From Inquilinus ginsengisoli_A (GTDB lineage Bacteria > Pseudomonadota > Alphaproteobacteria > DSM-16000 > Inquilinaceae), in the NCBI RefSeq assembly GCF_031453975.1, contig NZ_JAVDPW010000010.1, positions 1 to 64,000 of the forward strand: a stretch of 64,000 bases of DNA. The letters run 5' to 3'. The notes under the pieces are model-generated. The model saw only the letters and a list, made by a program, of their open reading frames with translations. It made no database searches and was not told where the DNA came from. The position numbers were made by a program, and so were the translations under genes. Below, piece after piece: positions 53,279-61,824 of the stretch. Each line of letters opens with the position of its first letter. Within the stretch, counting starts at the first letter, position 1.

Positions 53279-55198
53279 TCACTCCGCCGCGTGGCGCTGG
53301 CCGGGCCGGCCGGGCGCGAGGTCGACCACCTTCAGCGTGGTCCGGATCCGCTGCTTCGTGCCGTCCTGGAAGGCGATGGTGGTGTCGACCGGGATCGCCG
53401 GGTCGCCGCGATACACCGCGTCGATGATGTCGCCGTATTTCTCGCCGATCACGCCGCGCCGCACCTTGCGGGTGCGGGTCAGTTCGCCGTCATCGGCGTC
53501 CAGCTCCTTGTACAAGAGCAGGAAGCGGCGGATGCGCTGGGCCTCGGGCAGCCCGGCATTCACCGTCTCGACCTCGCGGCGCAGCAGGGCATAGACCTCG
53601 TCGCGGCCCGACAGGTCGGTGTAGGTGGTGAAGGAAATCCGCTTCTTCTCCGCCCATTTCGACACGATCGGGAAGCGGATGCAGATGATCGCGGCTAGGT
53701 CCAGCCGGCCATGGCCCAGGATCACCGCCTCGCCGACGAAGGGCGAAAATTTCAGCTTGTTCTCGATGTGCTGCGGGCTGAAGCGGTCGCCGCCGCTGGT
53801 GACGGCGAGGTCCTTCAGCCGGTCGATGACCACGAGATGGCCGCGGGCGTCGACATAGCCGGCATCGCCGGTGGCCAGCCAGCCGTCGCGCAGGTCCGCG
53901 GTCGACGCCGCCTCGTTGCGGTAGTAGCCCAGGAACATGTTGGGGTGGCGGGTGACGATCTCGCCGACGCCGTTGGGGTCCGGCGCGTCGATCCGCAGCT
54001 CGACCGTCTCGTCGAAGGCGACGCCGACCGTGTCGAAATCGACATCGTCGGCGGCGTGGATGGTGTAGGCGCCCAGCAGCTCGGTCTGGCCGTAGAGCTG
54101 GCGCAGCGGCACGCCCATGGCGAGGAAGAAGCGGAAGGTGTCAGGCCCCAACGCGGCGCCGCCGGTCGCGGCCGAGCGCAGCCGCGAGAAGCCCAGCCGG
54201 TCGCGCAGGGCGGCGAACAGCAGCAGCTTCGAAAGCGGTGATTTTCGCTTCCGATCAAGTGCTTTCAGTCCGATCTTCATTCCGAGGTCGAACAGCCGGC
54301 GCTTGAGCACGGAGGCATCCATCATCCGGCTGCGGACATCGGCGGCCAGCCCCTCCCACACCCGCGGCGCCAGCAGCACGAAGCTGGGCCCGATCTCGCG
54401 GAAATCGGCCCAGGTGGTGCTCTGCTCCTCGACGAAGTTCACCACCATCCGGCATTGCAGCGCTTTGCCGAAGACGTAGACCTGCTCCATGATCCAGGAC
54501 AGCGGCAGCACCGAGACGTATTCGTCCTTCGGCCCCTTGGGGTCGACCGCGAGGTAGCTGGCGCTGTGCCGGATCAGCGAACCGGCCGACAGCATCGCCA
54601 GCTTGGGGTGGGCGGTGGTGCCGGAGGTGGTGCACAGCACCGCGACGTCGTCTCCGCGCGTCGCCGCCACCATGCGGTCGTACAGGCCGGGCTCGGCGGC
54701 CTCCAGCGCGGCGCCGCCGGCGATGAAGGCCTCGACCGGCAGCAGCCGCGGGTCGTCGTATTTCCGCATGCCGCGCGGGTCGGTGTAGACGATGTGGCGC
54801 AGGCTGGGGATGCGGTCGCCCAGCGCCAGCAGCTTGTCGACCTGCTCCTCATCCTCGGCCAGCACCAGGGCGATGCCGGCATGGTCGATCAGGTAGGCGA
54901 CCTCCTCGTCCAGCGCGTCGCGGTACAGGCCCAGGCTCATGGCGCCGGCGGCGTGGGTGGCGATCTCACCGGCCACCCAGTCCGGCCGGTTGTCGCCGAT
55001 CAGCCCGACCACGGCGCCCGGCCCGATGCCCAGGGCGCGCAGGGCCAGGGCAAGGTCGCGCACCCGGGCGTGGAAGCCGGCCCAGCTGATCTCGCGCCAG
55101 ATGCCGAAATCCTTCTCGCGCAGCGCCACCGCATCCGGCCACTGCGCCGCGTTGCGGGCGACCAGCTTGGGGAAGGTGTCGAGTGGGGCGTCGGTCAA
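53279..55198 (-). CDS. Long-chain-type acyl-CoA ligase within the LIV importer operon
   Basis: This is a 639-residue adenylate-forming enzyme of the FadD/FAA type. It has the P-loop TTSGTTAHPKLAML, LPLSWIMEQVYVFGKALQC, LYGQTELLGAYTIH and WLATGDAGYVDARGHLVVID, and the lid RLKDLAVTSGGDRFSPQHIE. It begins with TTG at 55198, overlapping the livG TGA as TTGA; upstream frame lies inside livG. It probably traps the imported acid as a CoA thioester (vectorial uptake). Such ligases are common in LIV operons of proteobacteria. Confidence 0.88.
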   Translation of the reverse strand: MTDAPLDTFPKLVARNAAQWPDAVALREKDFGIWREISWAGFHARVRDLALALRALGIGPGAVVGLIGDNRPDWVAGEIATHAAGAMSLGLYRDALDEEVAYLIDHAGIALVLAEDEEQVDKLLALGDRIPSLRHIVYTDPRGMRKYDDPRLLPVEAFIAGGAALEAAEPGLYDRMVAATRGDDVAVLCTTSGTTAHPKLAMLSAGSLIRHSASYLAVDPKGPKDEYVSVLPLSWIMEQVYVFGKALQCRMVVNFVEEQSTTWADFREIGPSFVLLAPRVWEGLAADVRSRMMDASVLKRRLFDLGMKIGLKALDRKRKSPLSKLLLFAALRDRLGFSRLRSAATGGAALGPDTFRFFLAMGVPLRQLYGQTELLGAYTIHAADDVDFDTVGVAFDETVELRIDAPDPNGVGEIVTRHPNMFLGYYRNEAASTADLRDGWLATGDAGYVDARGHLVVIDRLKDLAVTSGGDRFSPQHIENKLKFSPFVGEAVILGHGRLDLAAIICIRFPIVSKWAEKKRISFTTYTDLSGRDEVYALLRREVETVNAGLPEAQRIRRFLLLYKELDADDGELTRTRKVRRGVIGEKYGDIIDAVYRGDPAIPVDTTIAFQDGTKQRIRTTLKVVDLAPGRPGQRHAAE

Positions 55199-56010
55199 GC
55201 CGCCGCCTCCTCGTCGACTTCGCCGAGATAGGCGCGGCGGACATGGGGGTCGGCCAGCACCGCCTCGGGCTCGCCCTCGGCGATCTTGCGGCCGAAATCC
55301 AGCACCATGACCCGGTGCGAGATGTCCATCACCACGCCCATGTCGTGCTCGATCATGATCACCGTCATGCCCCATTCGGCGTTGAGGTCGACGATGAAGC
55401 GGGCCATGTCCTCCTTCTCCTCGAGGTTCATGCCGGCCATCGGCTCGTCCAGCAGGATCAGGTCGGGCCGCAGCGCGATGGCGCGGGCCAGCTCGACCCG
55501 CTTGCGCAGGCCGTAGGACAGGGTGCCGGCCAGGGCGCGGCGGACATGCTGGATCTCGAGGAAATCGATGATCTCCTCGACCGCGCGGCGGTGGCTCAGC
55601 TCCTCCTGCCGGGCGCCGCCCAGCCACCACAGCGCCCCGGTCAGGACGTTGTTCTTCAGCAGGTGGTGGCGCCCGACCATGATGTTGTCCAGCACCGACA
55701 TGTGGGCGAACAGCGCCAGGTTCTGGAAGGTGCGGCCGAGGCCGAGCTCGGCCCGGGCGCTGGGCTTCAGCCGGGTGATGTCGCGGCCCTTGTAGAGGAT
55801 GCGCCCCGCGGTCGGGCTGTAGCGGCCGGAGATGCAGTTGACCATCGAGGTCTTGCCGGCGCCGTTCGGGCCGATGATCGAGAACAGCTCGCCGCGCCGG
55901 ACGGTGAAGCCGACCTCGGTCAGCGCCTTCACCCCGCCGAAGGCGAGGCTGACCGCATCGGCGGTCAGCAGCGCGTCATCCGATGGGGCCCCTGCGGTCC
56001 CGGCCTGCAT
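55195..56010 (-). CDS. livG: Branched-chain amino acid-type ABC transporter ATP-binding protein LivG
   Basis: This 271-residue ATPase is first of the LIV-type operon. Walker A GPNGAGKTSMVN, LGLGRTFQNLALFAHMSVLD, signature LSYGLRKRVELARAIA and Walker B LILLDEPMAGMN are all LivG-specific. ATG 56010 (MQAGTAG) has GGGGAGAG upstream; the ATG at 56085 is too far upstream. It pairs with LivF. The LSYG signature replaces the usual LSGG, which is common in this branch. Confidence 0.92.
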   Translation of the reverse strand: MQAGTAGAPSDDALLTADAVSLAFGGVKALTEVGFTVRRGELFSIIGPNGAGKTSMVNCISGRYSPTAGRILYKGRDITRLKPSARAELGLGRTFQNLALFAHMSVLDNIMVGRHHLLKNNVLTGALWWLGGARQEELSHRRAVEEIIDFLEIQHVRRALAGTLSYGLRKRVELARAIALRPDLILLDEPMAGMNLEEKEDMARFIVDLNAEWGMTVIMIEHDMGVVMDISHRVMVLDFGRKIAEGEPEAVLADPHVRRAYLGEVDEEAAA

Positions 56011-56210
56011 GTCTCTCCCCCCTGAGCCCAATCGACCGGGCGCACCGTCTGCCGGGTGCTTCCCGGGCGGATCGTGTCGAGACAATCCGCCGCACCGCAG
56101 TGTCGCGGATGCAGCCGGAAAAACGCAAGCCGGTAAAAGCTGTTAGGGATGGGCGCTGGTCGAGGGGCTGCGCGCTGGCCTCGCGTCCCCGGGGTAGCGC
56201 TCCCCCCCTT

Positions 56211-56291
56211 CGTCATTGCGAGGAGGCGAAGCCGACGAAGCAATCCATGCCAGGCGTCGACGTGGATTGCTTCGCTGCGCTCGCAATGACG
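56211..56291 (+). repeat. Palindromic intergenic repeat of a second family (CGTCATTGCGAGG type)
   Basis: CGTCATTGCGAG at the left pairs with CTCGCAATGACG at the right. Inner arms GAAGCAATCCA and TGGATTGCTTC also pair around a short GC loop, giving a long imperfect hairpin of 81 bases. This sequence type is widespread in alphaproteobacterial intergenic regions. It is distinct from the three double-hairpin repeats. It lies in the 340-base gap between livG and the gene at 56352. Confidence 0.8.
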
Positions 56292-56313
56292 GTGAGGGTG
56301 AGCTGGCCTGATA

Positions 56314-56333
56314 AACACAATGCGCATTGTGTT
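56314..56333. promoter_or_regulatory. Perfect 20-base palindrome, candidate operator
   Basis: AACACAATGCGCATTGTGTT is fully self-complementary over 20 bases with no spacer, and AT-rich for this genome. It ends 18-30 bases before the possible starts of the downstream gene, as an operator for a dimeric repressor (MarR- or TetR-like) would. The regulator is unknown; the downstream protein is not obviously DNA-binding. Confidence 0.6.
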
Positions 56334-56351
56334 AACTGGCTCATCTCGTTC

Positions 56352-56870
56352 ATGATGTGTTCTATGGAAAAGGCACCAGAAGACCTCGACATCCAGGCCT
56401 ACTGCCGCCGCCTCGCGCTGCAGCAGGTGGAGATGCTTACCCGCCTCGCCGAGATGAGCATGCAGCTGGGGGATGACGAGGGCGCCCGCCCCCTCGCTGC
56501 CGAGGCCCAGGCCGCCCGGGCGAGAGCCGCCGGCTCGAAGGCCGACGAGGCCGCGGCGGTGGCGGCCAGGGCTGGGCCGAGCACGCGGCGCCCGGCCCGG
56601 TCGGCGGGCAGCCCGGCGGAGATCCAGGCGATCCGGGCCAAGCGCCGGAAGGCGGTGACCGCCGCGGTCGAGCGGGACTTTGCGAAATACGCCGATCCCG
56701 CCCTGATCCCGGCCCTTCGGGCCGGGCTGGCGGTGCGGCTACAGGAGCCCGATGTGGTCGAGATGCTCGACACCGAGACCATCGCCGTCGCCACCGCCGC
56801 CGACCGCCTCTGCCGGTCCCTCGGGCTCGGCTTCAAGATCTACAAGCCGGACGCCCCGGACACCGAGTGA
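56352..56870 (+). CDS. Hypothetical protein behind a perfect palindrome
   Basis: This protein has 172 residues from ATG 56352, or 168 from ATG 56364 (MEKAPED). The first 45 residues are a helix (CRRLALQQVEMLTRLAEMSM), followed by an alanine/arginine-rich linker (RAAGSKADEAAAVAARAGPS). A compact helical end follows with VERDFAKYADPALIPALRAG and DRLCRSLGLGFKIYKPD. The family is not recognised. The linker is disorder-like. It converges on the GlcG-like gene. No neighbour suggests a role. Confidence 0.6.
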   Translation: MMCSMEKAPEDLDIQAYCRRLALQQVEMLTRLAEMSMQLGDDEGARPLAAEAQAARARAAGSKADEAAAVAARAGPSTRRPARSAGSPAEIQAIRAKRRKAVTAAVERDFAKYADPALIPALRAGLAVRLQEPDVVEMLDTETIAVATAADRLCRSLGLGFKIYKPDAPDTE

Positions 56871-56894
56871 CGGATGGGCCGGGCCGCCACGCGC

Positions 56895-57299
56895 TCACAG
56901 CATCCCGATCGCGGCGTCGCCGATCGCGTGGTCGTCCTCGGCGCCCGCCCCGGCGATGCCGAGCGCGCCGGCCACCGCCCCGGCGTCGCGCCAGGGGAAG
57001 CCGCCGGGCTGCACCAGCATCTCCGGCAGGCCGGCCAGCAGCGCCGCCTCGACCGGGTCGCGGGCGAGGCGCAGGGCGACGCCGCGGGTCGGCTCGGCGA
57101 AATGCACCGCCGCCGCGGCGCGGCGCTGGGCGATGGCCAGCGTCAGATGGTCGGCGCCGTCCATCCGCGCCGCCGCCACGATGTGGCCGCCGCGGTCGAT
57201 CACAACCGCCGCGATCCGCCGGCCGCGCGCCGCCGCATCGGCCACCGCGCGGGATAGGACGGCCTGGGCTTCCTCGAGGGCAGGGGCGAAGTCGGACAT
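56895..57299 (-). CDS. GlcG/HbpS-family (DUF336) protein
   Basis: This 134-residue protein matches the GlcG/HbpS pattern: LSRAVADAAARGRRIAAVVI followed by DRGGHIVAAARMDGA, then the glycine-rich PEMLVQPGGFPWRD and GALGIAGAGAEDDHAIGDAA. ATG 57299 gives the normal length. Members bind haem or cobalamin, or accompany oxidases and dehydratases; the function of most is unsettled. It stands alone, with repeat copy 3 upstream. Confidence 0.8.
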   Translation of the reverse strand: MSDFAPALEEAQAVLSRAVADAAARGRRIAAVVIDRGGHIVAAARMDGADHLTLAIAQRRAAAAVHFAEPTRGVALRLARDPVEAALLAGLPEMLVQPGGFPWRDAGAVAGALGIAGAGAEDDHAIGDAAIGML

Positions 57300-57354
57300 G
57301 AAAGGCTCCGGGACAGGAGAGTATCGAGAGAACAGCAACAACCGCTCCTCACTT

Positions 57355-57445
57355 TGTCATGCCACGGCTTGACCGTGGCATCCAGGGCCGGCCAGAGCGG
57401 CTCTTTGTGGCCCCAGGATTGCCCGGTCAAGCCGGGCAATGACAT
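57355..57445 (-). repeat. Compound double-hairpin intergenic repeat, copy 3
   Basis: Read on the minus strand, this copy is nearly identical to copy 1 at 12297-12387: same TGCCCGG and TGCCACGG arms, same order and the same overall length. Differences are concentrated around the central AGAGC core. It lies between the GlcG-like gene and the isobutyryl-CoA dehydrogenase gene, whose starts face away from it. The next 150 bases hold a decayed relative of one arm (near 57498-57525) and the promoter region of the dehydrogenase. Confidence 0.85.
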
Positions 57446-57599
57446 TAAAAGTTGAGACCTGTGCCTCATTCTCAACCTGGAAAGCTCAACCGGACAGTCC
57501 TGGACTTGATCCGGCCATGACGGACAGGGGACAGGCACCGCGAAACAATCGTACGCGACGCCCCTTGATCCCGCGGCCGGTTGCGGCCACGCTGTTGCC

Positions 57600-58739
57600 A
57601 TGAGCTTCACACTGAACGCCGACCAGGACGCCATCCGCGATGCCGCGCGCGCCTTTGCCGTGGAGCAGATGGCCCCCCACGCCGCCCGCTGGGACGAGGA
57701 GCAGATCTTCCCGGTCGACACGCTGCGCCAGGCCGCGGCGCTGGGCTTCGCCGGCCTCTATTGCGGCGAGGCCCATGGCGGCAGCGGGCTGACCCGCCGC
57801 GACGCCGCCATCGTGTTCGAGGAGCTGTCGGCCGCCTGCGTCTCCACCGCCGCCTACATCTCGATCCACAACATGGTCGGCTGGATGATCGACAGCTTCG
57901 GGTCGGAGGAGTTGAAGGCCCGCTTCCTGCCGACGCTGATGACCATGGAGCGCTTCGCCAGCTACTGCCTGACGGAACCCGGCTCCGGCTCCGACGCCGC
58001 GTCGCTGCGCACCCGGGCGGTGCGGGACGGCGACCACTATGTGCTGAACGGCTCCAAGGCCTTCATCTCCGGCGGGTCGACCTCCGACGTCTATGTCGTG
58101 ATGGTGCGGACCGGGGAGGCGGGGCCGAAGGGCATCTCGGCGGTGATCGTCGAGAAGGGCACGCCCGGCCTGTCCTTCGGCAAGAAGGAGAAGAAGCTGG
58201 GCTGGAACAGCCAGGTCACCACCGCGGTGATCTTCGAGGATTGCCGCGTCCCGGTCGCCAACCGGCTGGGCGAGGAGGGGCAGGGCTTCACCTTCGCCAT
58301 GAAGGGGCTGGATGGCGGCCGGGTCAACATCGGCGCCTGCTCGGTCGGCGGCGCCCGCGCCTGCCTGGAGGCGGCGCGCAGCCACATGCTGCAGCGCAGC
58401 CAGTTCGGCCGCAAGATCGCCGAATTCCAGGCGCTGCAGTTCAAGCTGGCCGACATGGCGATCGACCTCGATGCCGCCCGGCTGATGATCCACCGCGCCG
58501 CGGATTCGCTCGACCGCCGCGACCCGGACGCGACCCAGCATTGCGCCATGGCCAAGCGCTTCGCCACCGACGCCGGCTTCCGGATCTGCAACGATGCGCT
58601 GCAGCTGCATGGCGGCTACGGCTACATCAAGGAGTATCCGGTGGAGCGCTTCCTGCGCGACGTCCGCGTCAACCAGATCCTGGAAGGCACCAACGAGATC
58701 ATGTGCCTGATCGTGGCCCGGCGCCTGCTGGCGGAATGA
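57600..58739 (+). CDS. Acyl-CoA dehydrogenase, probably isobutyryl-CoA dehydrogenase
   Basis: This is a 379-residue FAD enzyme. It shows CLTEPGSGSDAASLRTRAV, FISGGSTSDVYVVMVRTG, the SQFGRKIAEFQALQFKLADM segment and the catalytic glutamate in NQILEGTNEIM. It oxidises a short branched acyl-CoA. With the 3-hydroxyisobutyryl-CoA hydrolase and 3-hydroxyisobutyrate dehydrogenase that follow it fits valine degradation (isobutyryl-CoA to methacrylyl-CoA). Short- or 2-methylbutyryl-CoA dehydrogenase is the alternative from sequence alone. Confidence 0.88.
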   Translation: MSFTLNADQDAIRDAARAFAVEQMAPHAARWDEEQIFPVDTLRQAAALGFAGLYCGEAHGGSGLTRRDAAIVFEELSAACVSTAAYISIHNMVGWMIDSFGSEELKARFLPTLMTMERFASYCLTEPGSGSDAASLRTRAVRDGDHYVLNGSKAFISGGSTSDVYVVMVRTGEAGPKGISAVIVEKGTPGLSFGKKEKKLGWNSQVTTAVIFEDCRVPVANRLGEEGQGFTFAMKGLDGGRVNIGACSVGGARACLEAARSHMLQRSQFGRKIAEFQALQFKLADMAIDLDAARLMIHRAADSLDRRDPDATQHCAMAKRFATDAGFRICNDALQLHGGYGYIKEYPVERFLRDVRVNQILEGTNEIMCLIVARRLLAE

Positions 58740-58760
58740 GGGCGGCCGAGTGAGCAAGGG

Positions 58761-59834
58761 ATGACCGACGAGATCCTGTTCGACCGCGAGGGGCCGATCG
58801 CCATCGTCACCCTGAACCGGCCGAAGGCGCTGAACGCGCTGACGCTGGGGATGTGCCGGGCGCTGCTGCCGAAGATCGCGGAATGGACCGACGATCCGTA
58901 TCTGCACGCCGTGGTGGTGCGCGGCGCCGGCGACCGCGCCTTCTGCGCCGGCGGCGACATCCGCGCGGTCTACGACCTCGGCCCCGCCGCGGCCAAGGCG
59001 GCGCTGACCGGCGATCCCGAGGCGGATTTCTTCCGCACCGAGTACCGGCTGAACCACGCCATCCACCATTTCCCCAAGCCCTGGATCGCGCTGCTCGACG
59101 GCGTCACCATGGGCGGCGGACTCGGCCTGTCGGTGCATGGCTCGCACCGGGTGACGACCGAGAAGGCGATGTGCGCCATGCCGGAATGCGGCATCGGCCT
59201 GTTCCCGGACATCGGCGGCGGCTGGTTCCTGTCGCGCTGCCCGGGCGAGACCGGCACCTATCTGGCGCTGACCGGCGCCCGGCTGCACGCCGCCGACCTG
59301 CTGTACACCCGGCTGGCGACGCATCATGTCGCCTCGGCCCGGATCGACGATTTGGTTGCGGCATTGGCCGATGCCGCGTGGATCGGCAATGGCGGGCTGG
59401 TGGCGGAATCGGTGCTGCAGGACTTCGCCGCCGATCCCGGTGCGGCCGCCCTGCCGCCGTTGCGCCCGGTGATCGACGCCTGCTTCCGCCATGACACGGT
59501 GGAGGAGATCCTGGCCGCCCTGGACGCCGAGGGCGGCGACTGGGCCACGGCCGCGGCGGCGCAGATCCGGGCGGGGTCGCCGACCAGCCTGAAGGTCACG
59601 CTGCGCCAGATGCGCCAGGGCAAGACCATGCCCTATGACGCGGTGGCGGCGATGGAGTTCCGCATGGTCCACCGCTTCCTGTCCGCGCCGGATGTGTTCG
59701 AGGGCATCCGGGCCCAGCTGGTCGACAAGACCCGCGACCCGAAATGGCGGCCGGCGATGCTGGATGCGGTCGACGAGGCCGATGTCGCCGCCTACTTCCA
59801 GCCGCTGCCCGGCCCCGAGCTGACCTTCGACTGA
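58761..59834 (+). CDS. 3-hydroxyisobutyryl-CoA hydrolase (enoyl-CoA hydratase family)
   Basis: This 357-residue crotonase-fold enzyme has ALNALTLGMCRALLPKI, the oxyanion-hole segment FCAGGDIRAVYDLG, DGVTMGGGLGLSVHGSHRV and MPECGIGLFPDIGGGWFLSR, which is the hydrolase-specific pattern. The length is greater than ordinary crotonases because of the C-terminal helical extension. It releases 3-hydroxyisobutyrate from its CoA ester in valine breakdown. It follows the dehydrogenase by 21 bases. Confidence 0.92.
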   Translation: MTDEILFDREGPIAIVTLNRPKALNALTLGMCRALLPKIAEWTDDPYLHAVVVRGAGDRAFCAGGDIRAVYDLGPAAAKAALTGDPEADFFRTEYRLNHAIHHFPKPWIALLDGVTMGGGLGLSVHGSHRVTTEKAMCAMPECGIGLFPDIGGGWFLSRCPGETGTYLALTGARLHAADLLYTRLATHHVASARIDDLVAALADAAWIGNGGLVAESVLQDFAADPGAAALPPLRPVIDACFRHDTVEEILAALDAEGGDWATAAAAQIRAGSPTSLKVTLRQMRQGKTMPYDAVAAMEFRMVHRFLSAPDVFEGIRAQLVDKTRDPKWRPAMLDAVDEADVAAYFQPLPGPELTFD

Positions 59835-59877
59835 ACGAGATAGGCGGGCGGTCCACGCCCGGTGTGAGGAGACCCCG

Positions 59878-60768
59878 ATGTCGCTGCGTATCGCCTTTCT
59901 CGGGCTCGGCCATATGGGCCGGCCGATGGCGCTGAACCTGCTCAAGGCCGGGCACCAGGTGACCGGCTACGATCCGGTGGACGCCGTCCGCGCGGCGGTG
60001 GCGAAGGAGGGGATCGACGCCAAGCCTTCGATCGCCGCGGCGGTGGACGAGGCGCAGGTGGTGATCAGCATGCTGCCGACCGGCGCCCATGCCCGCGAGG
60101 CCTATCTCGGCGCCGACGGCGTCTGCGTCAACGCGCCCGCCGGCGGGCTGCTGATCGACTGCTCGACCATCGACGTCGACAGCGCCCGCGCCATCGAGAG
60201 GGAGGTGACGGGCCGCGGCTTCGCCATGGTCGATGCCCCGGTCTCGGGCGGCACCGGCGGCGCCACGGCCGGCACCCTGACCTTCATGGTCGGCGGCGCG
60301 GACGACGCCTTCGCCCGCGCCGATCCGGTGCTGCAGGCGATGGGCAAGACCATCGTCCACACCGGCGGCCCCGGCACCGGCCAGGCGGCGAAGATCTGCA
60401 ACAACATGGTGCTCGGCATCTCGATGATCGCGGTGTCGGAGGCCTTCGCCCTGGCCGACAAGCTGGGGCTGGAGCGCCAGGCGCTGTTCGACGTGGCGTC
60501 CAAGAGCTCCGGCCAGTGCTGGTCGCTGACCACCTACTGCCCGGTGCCCGGGCCGGTGCCGACCTCGCCGGCCAACCGCGACTACGCGGCCGGCTTCACC
60601 GCGGCGATGATGCTGAAGGATCTGCGCCTGTCGCAATCCGCGGCCCAGGCCGCCGGCGCTGCCACGCCGCTGGGCGCCGCGGCGGCCGCGCTTTACACCT
60701 TGTTTGTGAACGAAGGTCAGAAAGATACTGATTTCTCTGGAATCTTCAAGATGATCGCCGGCGAATAG
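59878..60768 (+). CDS. mmsB: 3-hydroxyisobutyrate dehydrogenase
   Basis: This 296-residue NAD-dependent enzyme begins with the Rossmann motif FLGLGHMGRPMALNLLKAG. DAPVSGGTGGATAGTLTFMVG is the substrate-binding motif, and KICNNMVLGISMIAVSEAFA holds the catalytic lysine. It oxidises 3-hydroxyisobutyrate to methylmalonate semialdehyde. It is the last of three consecutive valine-catabolism genes. The hydratase for methacrylyl-CoA and mmsA are not here. Confidence 0.92.
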   Translation: MSLRIAFLGLGHMGRPMALNLLKAGHQVTGYDPVDAVRAAVAKEGIDAKPSIAAAVDEAQVVISMLPTGAHAREAYLGADGVCVNAPAGGLLIDCSTIDVDSARAIEREVTGRGFAMVDAPVSGGTGGATAGTLTFMVGGADDAFARADPVLQAMGKTIVHTGGPGTGQAAKICNNMVLGISMIAVSEAFALADKLGLERQALFDVASKSSGQCWSLTTYCPVPGPVPTSPANRDYAAGFTAAMMLKDLRLSQSAAQAAGAATPLGAAAAALYTLFVNEGQKDTDFSGIFKMIAGE

Positions 60769-60981
60769 CGATCGGTCCGACCCGGTCGGCACAGGATTGA
60801 CCCGACGCGGCGGTGTCGGCCGATGCCGGAACCCAAACCGCCGCGCATCTGTTACGATCGCGCAGCAGCGGCTTCGGCCCGTGTTTCGTGCCGTGGAGCC
60901 CAAGCCGGATCAGAACCGCCGGAATGTCGGGGGAGGGCGTGACCCGAGAGTGCCGTCAATGCGGCCACAGAAGGATGGGTC

Positions 60982-61818
60982 ATGCGGATTCGCGTCGGAT
61001 TTGATCTGGTCTATGACTGCCCGCAGCCGACGCCGATGCTGGTGATGCTGCGGATCCATCCGTCGCGCGACGCGGATGTGACCACGCCCGACCTGCTGCG
61101 CACCGACCCGGCCGTGCCGATCGAGACCTATGTCGACAGCTTCGGCAACCGCTGCGGCCGGGTGCTGGCGCCGGCGGGCAAGATCCGCTTCTCCACCGAC
61201 GCGATCGTGCTGGACAGCGGCCTGACCGAGCCGGTGGTGCCGGAGGCGGCGGAGATCCCGGTGCCGGCGCTGCCCGAGGACAGCCTGGTGTTCCTGCTCG
61301 GCAGCCGCTACTGCCAGACCGACCTGATGTCCGAGACCGCGTGGAAGCTGTTCGGCACGGGCCCGACCGGCTGGGCCAAGGTGCAGGCGATCTGCGACTT
61401 CGTGCATGAGCATGTGCGCTTCGGCTACGACCATGCGCGGCCGACCAAATCGGCCTGGGACGTGTATGAGGAGCGGACCGGCGTGTGCCGCGACTTCGCG
61501 CATCTCGCCATCACGCTGTGCCGCTGCATGAACATCCCGGCGCGCTACTGCACCGGCTATCTCGGCGATATCGGCCTGCCGCCGGACCCGGCGCCGATGG
61601 ATTTCAGCGCCTGGTTCGAGGCCTATCTCGGCGGCCGCTGGTACACCTTCGACGCCCGCCACAACAAGCCCCGCATCGGCCGGGTGCTGATGGCCCGCGG
61701 GCGCGACGCGGCGGATGTCGCGCTCAGCAACAGCTTCGGCATGACCACGCTGGCCGGCTTCAAGGTGTGGTCGGAGGAGGTCACGGGCTGGACGCGGGAC
61801 CCGGCCGAGGACGCCTGA
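60982..61818 (+). CDS. Transglutaminase-like protein with altered catalytic histidine position
   Basis: This 278-residue protein has an N-terminal beta domain (residues 1-80) and a transglutaminase core with Cys169 in TGVCRDFAHLAITLCRCM. The segment where HAW normally supplies the catalytic histidine reads MDFSAWFEAYLGGRWYTFDA, so Ser209 takes that place while Asp224 remains, with His227 in DARHN nearby. It probably belongs to a non-classical subfamily, active in peptide hydrolysis or inactive. It converges on the SDR gene, seven bases apart at the stops. Confidence 0.8.
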   Translation: MRIRVGFDLVYDCPQPTPMLVMLRIHPSRDADVTTPDLLRTDPAVPIETYVDSFGNRCGRVLAPAGKIRFSTDAIVLDSGLTEPVVPEAAEIPVPALPEDSLVFLLGSRYCQTDLMSETAWKLFGTGPTGWAKVQAICDFVHEHVRFGYDHARPTKSAWDVYEERTGVCRDFAHLAITLCRCMNIPARYCTGYLGDIGLPPDPAPMDFSAWFEAYLGGRWYTFDARHNKPRIGRVLMARGRDAADVALSNSFGMTTLAGFKVWSEEVTGWTRDPAEDA

Positions 61819-61824
61819 CGGCGA

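Noticed and set aside
57498..57525. Another decayed repeat arm (TCCTGGACTTGATCCGG...CATGAC)
   Set aside because: Only about 25 bases resemble the family and pairing is broken; mentioned with copy 3 but not listed as a repeat.
60777..60789. CCGAC-CCG-GTCGG hairpin after mmsB as a terminator
   Set aside because: A five-base stem with a three-base loop and no T run is too weak to support a terminator.
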